Below, one piece after another: positions 8,165 through 16,824 of a DNA stretch of 64,000 bases. The stretch covers positions 2,994,501-3,058,500 of the forward strand of contig NZ_CP091804.1 in NCBI RefSeq assembly GCF_022024275.1, written 5' to 3'. How positions within the stretch are numbered: the stretch's first letter is position 1; each line of letters opens with the position of its first letter. The notes beneath the pieces were generated by a model that had not been told where the DNA came from, did no database searches, and saw only the letters and a program-made list of their open reading frames with translations. The position numbers and the translations under genes are program-made. Origin of the DNA: Sphingopyxis sp. BSN-002. Lineage in GTDB: Bacteria > Pseudomonadota > Alphaproteobacteria > Sphingomonadales > Sphingomonadaceae.

Positions 8165-8248
8165 GCACTCCTCCCCCTATTGCCAGCCTAATTGCTAGTC
8201 AAAACAGGGGCTTCCGGCCAGCGGGAAATAGGAAAACGGGCCGCGATG

Positions 8249-8500
8249 TCAGGACTTGTTGTCACCGATCCGGATGATCTTTCCGACTTCGAGTTCGTCG
8301 ATGCGAAGCTTGCGGATGCGTGCCTTGCCGATGCGGAGATGCCCGATGGCGAGGGCCCCGACGGCAAGTGCACCGAGTGCTGCGGCGCCGAGGATCATCA
8401 TGCCGGCGGCGGCCGACCCGGTCGCCGCGGCGCCGGTCGCCACCGCGCCGGTGGCTTCGCTCTCGCGCCTGACGGGCGGAAGGGCGGTCCCGGTCTTCAC
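8249..8500 (-). CDS. Small pentad-repeat protein, coupled to ispG
   Basis: The 83-residue product begins with a GTG that overlaps the ispG stop (GTGA), so it is read by translational coupling. After an Ala/Gly-rich N-terminus (possibly a membrane helix, residues 16-40), residues 43-77 follow a five-residue period: [30 protein letters not shown]. The pentad has Leu or Ala at the centre and Ile or Val two residues later, which resembles pentapeptide-repeat beta-helices but is not the textbook A(D/N)LXX. The repeat turns from neutral to basic along its length. I know of no assigned function. Confidence 0.6.
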   Translation of the reverse strand: MKTGTALPPVRRESEATGAVATGAAATGSAAAGMMILGAAALGALAVGALAIGHLRIGKARIRKLRIDELEVGKIIRIGDNKS

Positions 8501-9648
8501 GCCGCCTTGCCGTGGAGCGTGTCCATGCTCACCGCGCTGCCGGCGTCGATCTCGGCCGCCTTGGCTTCGACCAGCCTGACGATGTGCTGGATCATGTCGG
8601 AATCCTCGACATGATGGTCGGTGACGCCGGATAGATAGACCATGTGCTTGCCGTTGCCGCCGCCGGTGATGCCGATGTCGGTTTCGCGCGCCTCGCCGGG
8701 GCCGTTGACGACACAGCCGAGGACCGAGAGCGACATCGGGGTCTTGATGTGGCTCAGCGCATCTTCGAGCGCCTGGACGGTGCGGATGACGTCGAAGCCC
8801 TGCCGCGCGCAGCTGGGACAGGAGACGACGCGGACGCCGCGGGTGCGGAGGCCGAGGGTCTTGAGGATTTCGTAGCCGACGCGGACTTCCTCTTCGGGTT
8901 CGGCCGACAGGCTGACGCGGATCGTGTCGCCAACGCCGCCCCAGAGGAGATTGCCGATGCCGAGCGCCGATTTGACGGTGCCGCCGATCAGGCCGCCGGC
9001 CTCGGTGATGCCGAGGTGGAGCGGGCAGTCGACGGCGTCGGCGAGCTGCATATAGGCCGCGACCGCGAGAAAGACGTCGCTCGCCTTCACCGCGACCTTA
9101 TATTCGTAGAAGTCGTGGTCCTGCAGCAGCTTGATATGGTCGAGCGCGCTTTCGACGAGCGCCTCGGGGCAGGGTTCGCCATATTTCTCCAGCAGGTCCT
9201 TCTCGAGGCTGCCCGCGTTGACCCCGATGCGGATCGCGCAGCCGTTCGCCTTCGCGGCGCGGACGACCTCGCCGACCCGCTCTGACGAACCGATGTTGCC
9301 GGGGTTGATGCGCAGGCACGCCGCACCGGCGTCGGCGGCTTCCAATGCTCGCTTATAGTGAAAGTGGATGTCGGCGATGATCGGGATGCGCGCGGCACGG
9401 ACGATCTTGCCGAGCGCCGCGGTCGAATCGGTGTCAGGGCACGAGACGCGGATCAGATCGGCGCCGGCCTCTTCGCAGCGGCGGATCTGGTCGATCGTCG
9501 CGACCGCGTCACTCGTCAGCGTGTTCGTCATCGTCTGAACCGTGATCGGGGCGCCGCCGCCGACGGGAACGTTGCCGACCATGATCTGGCGGCTGGTGCG
9601 CCGTGCGATGTCGCGCCAGGGGCGCAGGCCGGGATTGTGATCGCTCAT
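8497..9648 (-). CDS. ispG: 4-hydroxy-3-methylbut-2-en-1-yl diphosphate synthase (flavodoxin)
   Basis: IspG (GcpE) converts MEcPP to HMBPP in the MEP isoprenoid pathway. The 383-residue product has the N-terminal TIM-barrel motifs ([20 protein letters not shown]) and the C-terminal [4Fe-4S] domain with the cysteine pair in [12 protein letters not shown] and a third in [11 protein letters not shown]. The glutamate of NGPGEA is the usual fourth ligand. Length and motif order are canonical for the bacterial form without the plant insert. It is an essential gene in organisms that rely on the MEP route. A pentad-repeat gene follows in the same transcript. Confidence 0.97.
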   Translation of the reverse strand: MSDHNPGLRPWRDIARRTSRQIMVGNVPVGGGAPITVQTMTNTLTSDAVATIDQIRRCEEAGADLIRVSCPDTDSTAALGKIVRAARIPIIADIHFHYKRALEAADAGAACLRINPGNIGSSERVGEVVRAAKANGCAIRIGVNAGSLEKDLLEKYGEPCPEALVESALDHIKLLQDHDFYEYKVAVKASDVFLAVAAYMQLADAVDCPLHLGITEAGGLIGGTVKSALGIGNLLWGGVGDTIRVSLSAEPEEEVRVGYEILKTLGLRTRGVRVVSCPSCARQGFDVIRTVQALEDALSHIKTPMSLSVLGCVVNGPGEARETDIGITGGGNGKHMVYLSGVTDHHVEDSDMIQHIVRLVEAKAAEIDAGSAVSMDTLHGKAA

Positions 9649-9908
9649 GAATATGGCTCGTCAGCAGGGGGGATATGCGCCGCTCTTTAGCTGTCCGCGC
9701 GGCGCTTGGCAAAGCGCAAGCGCATGGGCCACAGCTGTTGCGCGAAAGACACAGTTGTTCGCGGAATCGGCTTTCCGCGCAATTTTCCGTTTGTGCGTTG
9801 CAGCAATATCCGCAATCAAGTCTCCGTTCGTCGTCACAGGCCCGCGATAGAGGTATGGACGCGCACGGCAGGTGGGACGATCCGTTCCGATAAGATAGGG
9901 GATCACCC

Positions 9909-10664
9909 ATGAAGTTTCTCACCAAAGCCTGCTACGGCATGCTGCTCGCCGCGTCGGCCCTGTCGACCCCCGCTTTCGCCCAGGAAGAAGAAGCCGAAGC
10001 CAGCGGCCCGTTCACGCTGTCGGGCGGCGTTTCGGTCGTCTCCGACTATCGCTTCCGCGGCATTTCGCTGTCGAACGAGAAGGTCGAGGTTCAGCCGACG
10101 ATCACGCTGACCCACGAAAGCGGCTTCTATGTCGGCGCATGGGGCTCGACGCTTCCCGACAGCCCGCTCTACGGCAAGTTCGAGCTCGACCTCTATGGCG
10201 GCTATGCAACCGAGATCGCACCCGGCACCACCGTCGACGTCGGCGTCACGCTCTATGCCTATCCCGATCACCAGCAGGGCGCCGGCCCGGCGAACTATGT
10301 CGAAATCATCGGCAAGCTGTCGCACGACATCGGTCCGGTGTCGGCAACCGGCACCGTCGCTTACGCCCCCGACCAGAATTCGCTGGGCAGCGACGACAAT
10401 ATCTATCTGAACCTCGGCCTCGGCTATGCGATTCCGGACTCGCCGGTCACGCTGACCTCGTCGATCGGCTATACCGACGGCTCGCTCGGTGCGCTGGCCC
10501 CGGGTGGCAATTATCTCGACTGGTCGCTCGGCGCCTCGTTCGCCGCGGGTCCGGCAACGCTGTCGGTCCAGTATATCGATACCGACATCAAGAAGACGGG
10601 CATCAAGGCCGTCGACACGCTTTTCGATCCGACCGTGGTCTTTACGCTCGGCGTTTCTTTCTGA
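9909..10664 (+). CDS. TorF family putative outer-membrane porin
   Basis: The 251-residue product has a signal peptide ending at AFAQ and then alternating amphipathic beta strands. The N-terminal signature FTLSGGVSVVSDYRFRGIS is typical of the TorF/gcw_chp family (TIGR02001), common in sphingomonads, and the protein ends in an aromatic residue (GVSF), as outer-membrane barrels do. A porin-like or transport role is inferred from the family; the substrate is unknown. The 260-base gap upstream (9649-9908) holds no other gene that I trust and should contain the promoters of both divergent genes. A strong terminator follows. Confidence 0.9.
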   Translation: MKFLTKACYGMLLAASALSTPAFAQEEEAEASGPFTLSGGVSVVSDYRFRGISLSNEKVEVQPTITLTHESGFYVGAWGSTLPDSPLYGKFELDLYGGYATEIAPGTTVDVGVTLYAYPDHQQGAGPANYVEIIGKLSHDIGPVSATGTVAYAPDQNSLGSDDNIYLNLGLGYAIPDSPVTLTSSIGYTDGSLGALAPGGNYLDWSLGASFAAGPATLSVQYIDTDIKKTGIKAVDTLFDPTVVFTLGVSF

Positions 10665-10696
10665 TCGCCTGAGCTGGTCAGCGACCACGCGCTCGA

Positions 10697-10732
10697 GGGG
10701 GCGGCTTCTGGGGGGGAAGCCGTCCCCTTTTT
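10697..10732 (+). terminator. Rho-independent terminator after the TorF porin gene
   Basis: A 12-base stem (GGGGGCGGCTTC with GAAGCCGTCCCC, one G-U pair) encloses a G-rich loop of seven bases and is followed by five T residues. It lies 32 bases after the porin stop codon. Confidence 0.85.
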
Positions 10733-10796
10733 CGTGTGCGACGGATTCCTGCGCCGCGAGGCTCCGAACCGCTTCGCCGCAACCCGGCTTGACGAT

Positions 10797-10825
10797 CGTC
10801 GATGAACCGTGCAGTTTCATCGACG
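10797..10825. promoter_or_regulatory. Perfect 10-base inverted repeat upstream of creD
   Basis: Arms CGTCGATGAA and TTCATCGACG are exact complements with a nine-base spacer. The element ends 26 bases before the creD ATG and follows the porin terminator, so it most likely belongs to creD. It may be an operator or a 5' UTR hairpin. There is no T-tract. Confidence 0.45.
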
Positions 10826-10851
10826 AGTTGAATAGTTGGAGCTGACCCCCC

Positions 10852-12348
10852 ATGCCTCAAAACTCTCAAGCCTCTCAATCCCCCGACAAGCCTTCGCTTC
10901 CTCCCGGCCCTCCGCCGCGCAGCGGCGAGCGCAGCCCCGGCGTCAAGCTGGTGATCGCGGTGCTGATCGCGGTCGCGCTGATGGTGCCCCTCCTGATGGT
11001 CTATGGCCTGCTCTGGGATCGCCAGCAGCAGGCCGAGACGGCGCAAGCCTCGATCGGGCAGGGCTGGGGCGGCCAGCAGACGATCGGCGGTCCGGTGATC
11101 GTCATCCCCTATCGGTCGACCGAAACGACGACGGTGCAGGAGAATGGCCGCGACGTGACGCGGACCGCGACCTTCATCCGCAACCTCTATCTCTCGCCGC
11201 AGGCGAACAAGGCCGACGTCACGATCCGGCCCGAGAAGCGGCGCAAGGCGATCTATGAGACCGTCGTCTATGAAAGCCAGATTTCGGGAAGCGCCGATTT
11301 CGTGCTCCCTGCGGATATCGCCCGCTATGGCGTGACGCGCGAGGCGCTGATGCTCGACCGCGCCGAAGTGCGTCTGGGCATCAGCGACGCGCGCGGGCTC
11401 GTCGACGGCAACAGCCTGTCGGTGAACGGCACGCCGGTGGCGCTGCAGCCGGGCAAGGGGCTCGCCTCGACCGGCAATTCGGGCACATTCGCCTTCGTCG
11501 ACTGGACCGGCGCGGCGCCGCTGAAGATCGATTACAGGATCGGCGTGCGGGGTCTCGGCGATTTCAAGCTGATCCCGCGCGGGGTCGATACGCGCTGGAC
11601 GGTCAAGTCGAGCTGGCCGAACCCGAGCTTCGGCGGCGACTTCCTGCCGGCGAAACGCAGCGTGACGGGCAGCGGCTTTACCGCGACCTATGCGATCCCG
11701 AACCTCGCGCTCGGACAGGCGCAGGTGCTGACCGGCGACCTGTCGCCGCCGGTGCAGACCAACTACGCCAACGGTACGCGCTACGCCGATCCGGTGGCGG
11801 TCGAGGTTTCGGCGGCGGCGGACAATGCCGGCGCCGAAAGTTCGGGCGGCACCGCGAAGGCGGTCGCGATAAGCCTCGTCGAACCGGTCGATCTCTACAG
11901 CCAGGTCGACCGCAGCATCAAATACGGCTTCCTGTTCATCGGCTTCACCTTCGTCGCCTTCCTGATGTTCGACATCATCGCGGGCGCAAGGGTCGCGGCG
12001 GCGGAATATCTGCTGACCGGGGTGGCGCTGGTGCTGTTCTTCGTGCTGCTGCTGGCGTTTGCGGAGGTGATCGGCTTCACGCCGGCCTATATGCTCGCAT
12101 CGGCGGGCATCATCGGGCTGCTGACCTTCTATAGCGCGGCGGTGCTGAAGAGCTGGAAGCGCGCGCGCTTCCTCGCGGCGATGCTGATCGGGCTTTACGC
12201 CTTGCTCTATGTGCTGCTCAACCTCGAGGCCTACTCGCTGCTGATCGGGTCGGTGCTGATGTTCTTCGCGCTCGCGGGCGTGATGTATATGACGCGCAAC
12301 ATCGACTGGGGCGGGCTCGGCAAGAAGGAAGGGGCTGTTGCGGCCTGA
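10852..12348 (+). CDS. creD: Cell envelope integrity inner-membrane protein CreD
   Basis: The 498-residue product matches CreD. It has one N-terminal transmembrane helix (about residues 32-52), a large periplasmic beta-rich domain (60-340) and four to five C-terminal helices starting at SIKYGFLFIGFTFVAFLMFD, which is a family hallmark. In other bacteria creD is induced by the CreBC two-component system or by beta-lactam stress and is linked to envelope integrity. No creBC genes are adjacent. A perfect inverted repeat lies just upstream, and a GC-rich hairpin follows the stop codon. Confidence 0.93.
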   Translation: MPQNSQASQSPDKPSLPPGPPPRSGERSPGVKLVIAVLIAVALMVPLLMVYGLLWDRQQQAETAQASIGQGWGGQQTIGGPVIVIPYRSTETTTVQENGRDVTRTATFIRNLYLSPQANKADVTIRPEKRRKAIYETVVYESQISGSADFVLPADIARYGVTREALMLDRAEVRLGISDARGLVDGNSLSVNGTPVALQPGKGLASTGNSGTFAFVDWTGAAPLKIDYRIGVRGLGDFKLIPRGVDTRWTVKSSWPNPSFGGDFLPAKRSVTGSGFTATYAIPNLALGQAQVLTGDLSPPVQTNYANGTRYADPVAVEVSAAADNAGAESSGGTAKAVAISLVEPVDLYSQVDRSIKYGFLFIGFTFVAFLMFDIIAGARVAAAEYLLTGVALVLFFVLLLAFAEVIGFTPAYMLASAGIIGLLTFYSAAVLKSWKRARFLAAMLIGLYALLYVLLNLEAYSLLIGSVLMFFALAGVMYMTRNIDWGGLGKKEGAVAA

Positions 12349-12354
12349 TCCACG

Positions 12355-12381
12355 GCCCCCGGCGAAAGCCGGGGGCTCTTT
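12355..12381 (+). terminator. Probable terminator after creD
   Basis: Nine-base perfect stem GCCCCCGGC / GCCGGGGGC with a stable GAAA tetraloop, followed by the weak T-rich tail TCTTT. It starts seven bases after the creD stop. Confidence 0.7.
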
Positions 12382-12398
12382 CAAGCGAAAGGAGACCT

Positions 12399-12737
12399 AT
12401 GGGCAGGAGCTTGTTGTGGTTTCTGGCGGGTGCCATTTGCGCGTCGGCAATACTCTGCGTGGTCTTTGACAGGCGGAAGGCCGAGCTTGAAGACAGGATA
12501 TTGCTGACGACCTACCGCGAAGACCCGTTCGAAACAAAAGCGCTGGAGCTGGGTGCCAGGGAGAACGGGATCAGCGTCGCGAAACAACGCGGGACGCGCA
12601 TCCCGGTATCCTTCTCGCTGAATGGCCAGCGATGCGTCAGCCTTGAGCCCAAGGGCGGCGTGCTGGGCGCAAATATGGTCTATTGTTTCAGCGAGACGGA
12701 CGGATCGCTGCTCGCAAGCGACGTCAGCGGCGAATAG
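12399..12737 (+). CDS. Membrane-anchored hypothetical protein
   Basis: The 112-residue product has one N-terminal membrane helix (residues 4-22) followed by a soluble, probably periplasmic, domain with cysteines at positions 20, 79 and 96. AGGAG precedes the ATG by a suitable distance. I recognise no domain. The codon use is somewhat less biased than in the flanking genes (AAA, ATA and TTG occur). It converges on the alpha-hydroxy acid dehydrogenase gene with a five-base gap. Confidence 0.55.
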   Translation: MGRSLLWFLAGAICASAILCVVFDRRKAELEDRILLTTYREDPFETKALELGARENGISVAKQRGTRIPVSFSLNGQRCVSLEPKGGVLGANMVYCFSETDGSLLASDVSGE

Positions 12738-12742
12738 GGCGA

Positions 12743-13891
12743 TTACCGCCAGCGCAGATTGTGGGGACCGAGATCCGCAAGGGTTTTGGCCCCCATCAAT
12801 TTCATCCCGCGTTCGATCTCGGCGCGGAGCAGCCCGACGGCGCGGCTGACGCCGTCCTCGCCCGCCGCGGCGAGCGCGTAGAGATAGAGGCGCCCGCCCG
12901 AACAGGCCTTGGCGCCGACCGACAGCGCCTTCAGCACATGCGTGCCGCGCGTGATGCCGCCGTCGCAGATCACCTCGATCCTGTCGCCGACCGCATCGAC
13001 GATCTCGGCGAGCGCATCGAAAGGCGAGATGCTGCCGTCGAGCTGGCGCCCGCCGTGGTTTGACACCATGATCGCGGTCGCGCCGATGTCGACCGCGCGC
13101 TTCGCATCCTCGACCGCGGCGATGCCCTTCAGGCAGAAGGGACCGTCCCATTGCTTGCGGATCGCCTCGGCGCGTTTCCAGTCGAGGCTCTGGTCGAGCA
13201 TCGAGGTGAAATATTCGGCGACCGACTTGGGCACGCTCGATCCCTCGGACACATGCGTCGCGAGGTTCGGCAGGCTGAACTTTTCGCGAAGGACATAGTT
13301 CAGGCCCCAGCCGGGCTTGATCGCATAGCTCAGCATGTTGCGCGCCGTGAAACGCGGCGGCGAGGTGAAGCCCGAGCGCAGGCAGCGTTCGCGATTGCCG
13401 CCGACGATCGTGTCGACGGTCAGCGCGACCGCGTCGAACTTCGCGTCGCGCGCGGCGTCGAGCATCGCCTTGTTGAGCCCCTCGTCGTGGTGGACATAGA
13501 GCTGGAAGAGCTTGGGGCCGTCGGTCAGCGCGCCCGCCTCGGCGAGGCCGATCGTCGCGAGGCTGGAGATGCCGGCGACGGTGCCGGCGTTCGCCGCCGC
13601 GCGGAGCACGGCGCGCTCGCCCTGCCAGTGGAACAGGCGCTGGAGCGCGGTCGGCGAGAGGAAAAGCGGCATCGCCATCTCGCGCCCGAACAGCGTCGTC
13701 TTCATGTCGATGCTCTCGACCCCGGCCAGCACGCGGGGGACGAGGTCGCAGCGGTCGAAGGCGTCGCGGTTGCGGCGGCGCGTGACCTCGTCGTCGGCGG
13801 CGCCGTCGATATAGTCGAACACCGGCCAGGGCAGGCGGCGCTTCGCAAGCGCGCGGAAGTCGTCGATATTATGGCAATCGGTCAGGCGCAC
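12743..13891 (-). CDS. FMN-dependent alpha-hydroxy acid dehydrogenase (LldD-like)
   Basis: The 382-residue product is a TIM-barrel FMN enzyme of the lactate/mandelate dehydrogenase and glycolate oxidase family. Visible motifs are FDYIDGAADDEVT near the N-terminus, LFQLYVHHD, AVALTVDTIVGGNRERC and the active-site signature SNHGGRQLDG with the catalytic His and substrate-binding Arg, followed by DGGITRGTHVLKALSVGA for FMN phosphate. I chose the GTG at 13891 with GGGGGA upstream; an ATG at 13939 would overlap the neighbour. It is the last gene of a four-gene operon with a Tat FAD oxidoreductase. L-lactate is the default substrate, but the context suggests another hydroxy acid. Confidence 0.88.
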   Translation of the reverse strand: MRLTDCHNIDDFRALAKRRLPWPVFDYIDGAADDEVTRRRNRDAFDRCDLVPRVLAGVESIDMKTTLFGREMAMPLFLSPTALQRLFHWQGERAVLRAAANAGTVAGISSLATIGLAEAGALTDGPKLFQLYVHHDEGLNKAMLDAARDAKFDAVALTVDTIVGGNRERCLRSGFTSPPRFTARNMLSYAIKPGWGLNYVLREKFSLPNLATHVSEGSSVPKSVAEYFTSMLDQSLDWKRAEAIRKQWDGPFCLKGIAAVEDAKRAVDIGATAIMVSNHGGRQLDGSISPFDALAEIVDAVGDRIEVICDGGITRGTHVLKALSVGAKACSGGRLYLYALAAAGEDGVSRAVGLLRAEIERGMKLMGAKTLADLGPHNLRWR

Positions 13892-13910
13892 CCCGGTCCC
13901 CCGTCGTAAG

Positions 13911-15170
13911 CTAGAATACTGTCCGCGCCGCGACCGCACCCTTGGTGGCGTAGCTGAAGCGCGGTTCGACCGGCAGCATCGGGTCGAGGATATGCGCGGC
14001 GACGCGCTTGCCGACCGCGGGTCCGTTCTTGAACCCGTGTCCCGACCCGCCGCCGACCAGCCAGATGCGGTCCTGTCCGGGCAGCCGGTCGATCAGATAG
14101 TCGCCGTTCGAACTGTTCTCATACTGGCAGACGCGCGCGCCGATGAGCGGGGCGTCGGTCAGGCCGGGAAAGCGCTGCGCGATATAGGCGCGCGCCTCGG
14201 CGATACCCGCCGGGGTCGGGGCGCGGTCCTGCGTATCGGGGTCGACGACCGGGCCATGGACGTCGATCGCGATCTTGAACCCGGCGCCTTCGAGGTCGGG
14301 GATGCCATAGACGATGCGCCCGTTGTTGAAGTCGGCCCAGACCGGAAGCTCGGCGGGGGTGAAGCGCGTGTCGCCCTGCGGCGCGCCGAAATGATAGACT
14401 TCCTGCCGCGTCGCGACGATCTTGCCGCCGAGCTGCTGCGGGAAGAGCTCGGCGAGCCACGGGCCGGCGCAATAGACGAGATGGTCGGCAGTGCCGCCGT
14501 CGGGCAGTGTATGCGTCTTGATCTTCTTCGCGATCAGCGGCGCGGGCATGACGACGCGCTCGACCTCGATCTGCGCGTCGGCGATCACTTCCTGCACCCC
14601 GCGCCCGGCGATCAGCGCGCCGCTGTCCTTTTCGAGGATGCCGGTCTCGCCCTGATAGAACTGGATCTGGCGCCAGTTCTTCTGGAGCCAGTTCACGTCG
14701 CCGTGATCGTGATCGATGCGGTTCGCCTTGAACCAGTCGAGCGACTGCTGCGTATAGGTGTCGCCCTGCGGCGCAAACCACAGCACGCCGGTGTTGTGGA
14801 AGATCGGCATGCTCGCGGTGTCCGAAAGATCTTTCCAGTACTGGAGCGAGTCCTTCGCCATGTCCGAATAGATGGTGTCCGCGCCATATCCCATGCGGAT
14901 GACGCGGCTTTCGCCCCCCGACGAGGCACGCCAGTGGCCCGCGCCATAGGCGTCGAACAGCCGGACCGACTTGCCGGCGCGGAGCAGGTGCCACGCGGTC
15001 CACGCGCCGAAGACGCCCGCGCCGATGATCGCGACGTCGACGTGCTGGACCTTCGGACGCGCCGGCTTGCGCTTCTTCGACTTGCGTTCGGCCGCGACGG
15101 CTGCGGTCGTCATCGGAAGCGACGCGAGACCGGTCAGGACGGCGCGGCGTGACGGTGTGTCACCGGCCAA
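13911..15170 (-). CDS. Tat-exported FAD-dependent oxidoreductase (sarcosine oxidase-like)
   Basis: The 419-residue product begins with a twin-arginine signal (SRRAVL at residues 7-12, then a hydrophobic stretch to about 28). The DAO-family FAD-binding motif is VAIIGAGVFGAW (glycines at 50-55). SSGGESRVIRMGYG resembles the covalent-flavin region of monomeric sarcosine or N-methyltryptophan oxidases, and VGGGSGHGFKNGPAVG is the C-terminal FAD-contacting motif. It therefore probably oxidises a secondary amine or amino acid in the periplasm. It overlaps the amidohydrolase gene by 11 bases. The substrate is unassigned. Confidence 0.85.
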   Translation of the reverse strand: MAGDTPSRRAVLTGLASLPMTTAAVAAERKSKKRKPARPKVQHVDVAIIGAGVFGAWTAWHLLRAGKSVRLFDAYGAGHWRASSGGESRVIRMGYGADTIYSDMAKDSLQYWKDLSDTASMPIFHNTGVLWFAPQGDTYTQQSLDWFKANRIDHDHGDVNWLQKNWRQIQFYQGETGILEKDSGALIAGRGVQEVIADAQIEVERVVMPAPLIAKKIKTHTLPDGGTADHLVYCAGPWLAELFPQQLGGKIVATRQEVYHFGAPQGDTRFTPAELPVWADFNNGRIVYGIPDLEGAGFKIAIDVHGPVVDPDTQDRAPTPAGIAEARAYIAQRFPGLTDAPLIGARVCQYENSSNGDYLIDRLPGQDRIWLVGGGSGHGFKNGPAVGKRVAAHILDPMLPVEPRFSYATKGAVAARTVF

Positions 15171-16824
15171 CGGTCCCGCCCTCGCTCTTCTTGTAATAGC
15201 GATAGCCGCCGATCCAGGTTTCGAGCGGGGTCATCTTGCGGATCTCGTCGGGGCTCGCGAGCAACGGATCCGATTCCAGCATCACGAAATCGGCGCGCAT
15301 CCCGGGCATCAGCGTGCCGAGCCGGTCTTCGGCAAAGGCGGCATAAGCTGCGGTGCGGGTGAAACCGTCGAGCGCGCTTTCACGGCTCACCGTTTCCTCG
15401 GGATGCCAGCCGCCGACCGGCTGGCCCGCGGCGTCGGTGCGCGAGATCGCGGCGGCGATACCGGGAAAGGGGTTCGCGCTCTCGACCGGAACGTCCGACC
15501 CGAAAGCGAGGCGGACGCCGGCCTTCTCCATGCTGCGCCACGCATAGGCGCCCTTGAGCCGGTCGGGCCCGAGCCGCGCTTCGGCCATCAGCCGGTCGCT
15601 CGTCTGGTGGGTTGGCTGCATCGACGCGATGACCTTCAACTGGGCGAAGCGCGGGATGTCCACGGGATCGACGATCTGCGCATGTTCGATGCGCCAGCGG
15701 CGCTCGCCGGGAAGGTCGCGGCTGAGATCGTCGATCGCGTCGAGCGCCTCCGCATTGGCAGCATCGCCGATCGCGTGGATCGCGACCTGGAACTTGTCCA
15801 TCGACGCGCGGACCATCTTGTTGCGGAGCTGCGCGGGCGTCAGGAGCGGCAGGCCCTTCTGTCCGGGGGCGTCGCTGTAGGGTGCCTTCAGCCATGCGCC
15901 GCGCGACCCGAGCGCACCGTCGAGATAGAGCTTCACCCCGACCATGCGCAGCTTGTCGTCATAGAGCCACGGGGTCGGTTCGCTGCCCGCGATCAGCGCC
16001 ATATTGTCGATGTCGCCGCCATAGGAAAGGATACGGATCGCGAGCTGCTTCTTGTCGCCGGCGCGGCGGTATGCCTGCCATTCGGCGATCGAGGTGCCCA
16101 TGTCGGCGATGCTGGTGATCCCCTGCGACATCAGCTTCTGCTGCGCGAGCAGAAAGGCGCGGTCGAGGTCGCGGGCGAGCGGCTTGGGCTTGGCGCCGTC
16201 GATCAGGCTCATCGCGGCGTCGACGAAGACGCCGCTGGGCTTGCCGCCCGCCATTTCGATACGGCCGCCGTCGGGCGCCTTGGTGGTCGGGGTTACCTTG
16301 GCGGCGGTCATCGCCGCGCTATTCGCCCAGCCGGCGTGACCGTCGACGCGTTCAAGCCACACCGCGCGGCCCGGCACGACCGCGTCGAGATCGGCGGCGG
16401 TCGGGAAGCGGCCGAGGCCCCATTTTTCCTGATTCCAGCCGAAGCCGATGATCCACGGCATTTCGGGATTCTCGTCGGCGTATTTCCTGATTGCGGCCTG
16501 TGCCTCGGCGAGGCTGGTCGTGCCGCTGAGATCAAGCAGCATCAGCTGAAAGCCAAGCCCCATGATATGGCCGTGCGCGTCGATCAGGCCGGGGATCAGC
16601 GTGCGGCCCTTGCCGTCTTCCTTGAAGTCGGGACGCTCGGGGCGCTTGTCCTTGCGGTCGAGCAGCTGTTTGACCTTGCCCTGGCTGTCGATGAGCATGC
16701 CCGTGAAGCGGACGACCTTGCCGTCCTTGTCGAGGGTGATGCCGTTGACATTGTCGACGAGCGTGTCGGCGTGCGCGGGCGTGGCGATCAGCAGCGCGAG
16801 CGAGGCGAGGGCGAGGCGCTTCAC
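15160..16824 (-). CDS. Exported amidohydrolase family 3 (YtcJ-like) metal hydrolase
   Basis: The 554-residue product starts with a GTG that overlaps the TGA of the upstream gene (GTGA). It has a signal peptide (ALASLALLIATPAHA) and the amidohydrolase-3 layout. The metal-binding HxH is in IDAHGHIMG (His84, His86), IHAIGDAAN and IEHAQIVDP supply later ligands, and GSDVPVE holds the catalytic Asp. Members hydrolyse N-acyl or cyclic amide bonds. Placed beside an exported FAD amine oxidase and a hydroxyacid dehydrogenase, it may release the substrate that those enzymes use. That link is inference. Confidence 0.88.
   Translation of the reverse strand: MKRLALASLALLIATPAHADTLVDNVNGITLDKDGKVVRFTGMLIDSQGKVKQLLDRKDKRPERPDFKEDGKGRTLIPGLIDAHGHIMGLGFQLMLLDLSGTTSLAEAQAAIRKYADENPEMPWIIGFGWNQEKWGLGRFPTAADLDAVVPGRAVWLERVDGHAGWANSAAMTAAKVTPTTKAPDGGRIEMAGGKPSGVFVDAAMSLIDGAKPKPLARDLDRAFLLAQQKLMSQGITSIADMGTSIAEWQAYRRAGDKKQLAIRILSYGGDIDNMALIAGSEPTPWLYDDKLRMVGVKLYLDGALGSRGAWLKAPYSDAPGQKGLPLLTPAQLRNKMVRASMDKFQVAIHAIGDAANAEALDAIDDLSRDLPGERRWRIEHAQIVDPVDIPRFAQLKVIASMQPTHQTSDRLMAEARLGPDRLKGAYAWRSMEKAGVRLAFGSDVPVESANPFPGIAAAISRTDAAGQPVGGWHPEETVSRESALDGFTRTAAYAAFAEDRLGTLMPGMRADFVMLESDPLLASPDEIRKMTPLETWIGGYRYYKKSEGGTVGR

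Noticed and set aside
5477..8191. Open frame of about 900 codons on the plus strand
   Set aside because: It is antisense to the Cys-repeat and membrane-protein genes, which have signal peptides, good starts and normal codon use; the frame shows no domain and reflects high GC.
8177..8202. TTGACT and CAATAG hexamers before the membrane-protein gene
   Set aside because: The spacing of 14 bases is too short for a sigma-70 promoter.
9661..9906. Small open frame between ispG and the porin
   Set aside because: No ribosome-binding site or recognisable features; the region more likely holds promoters.
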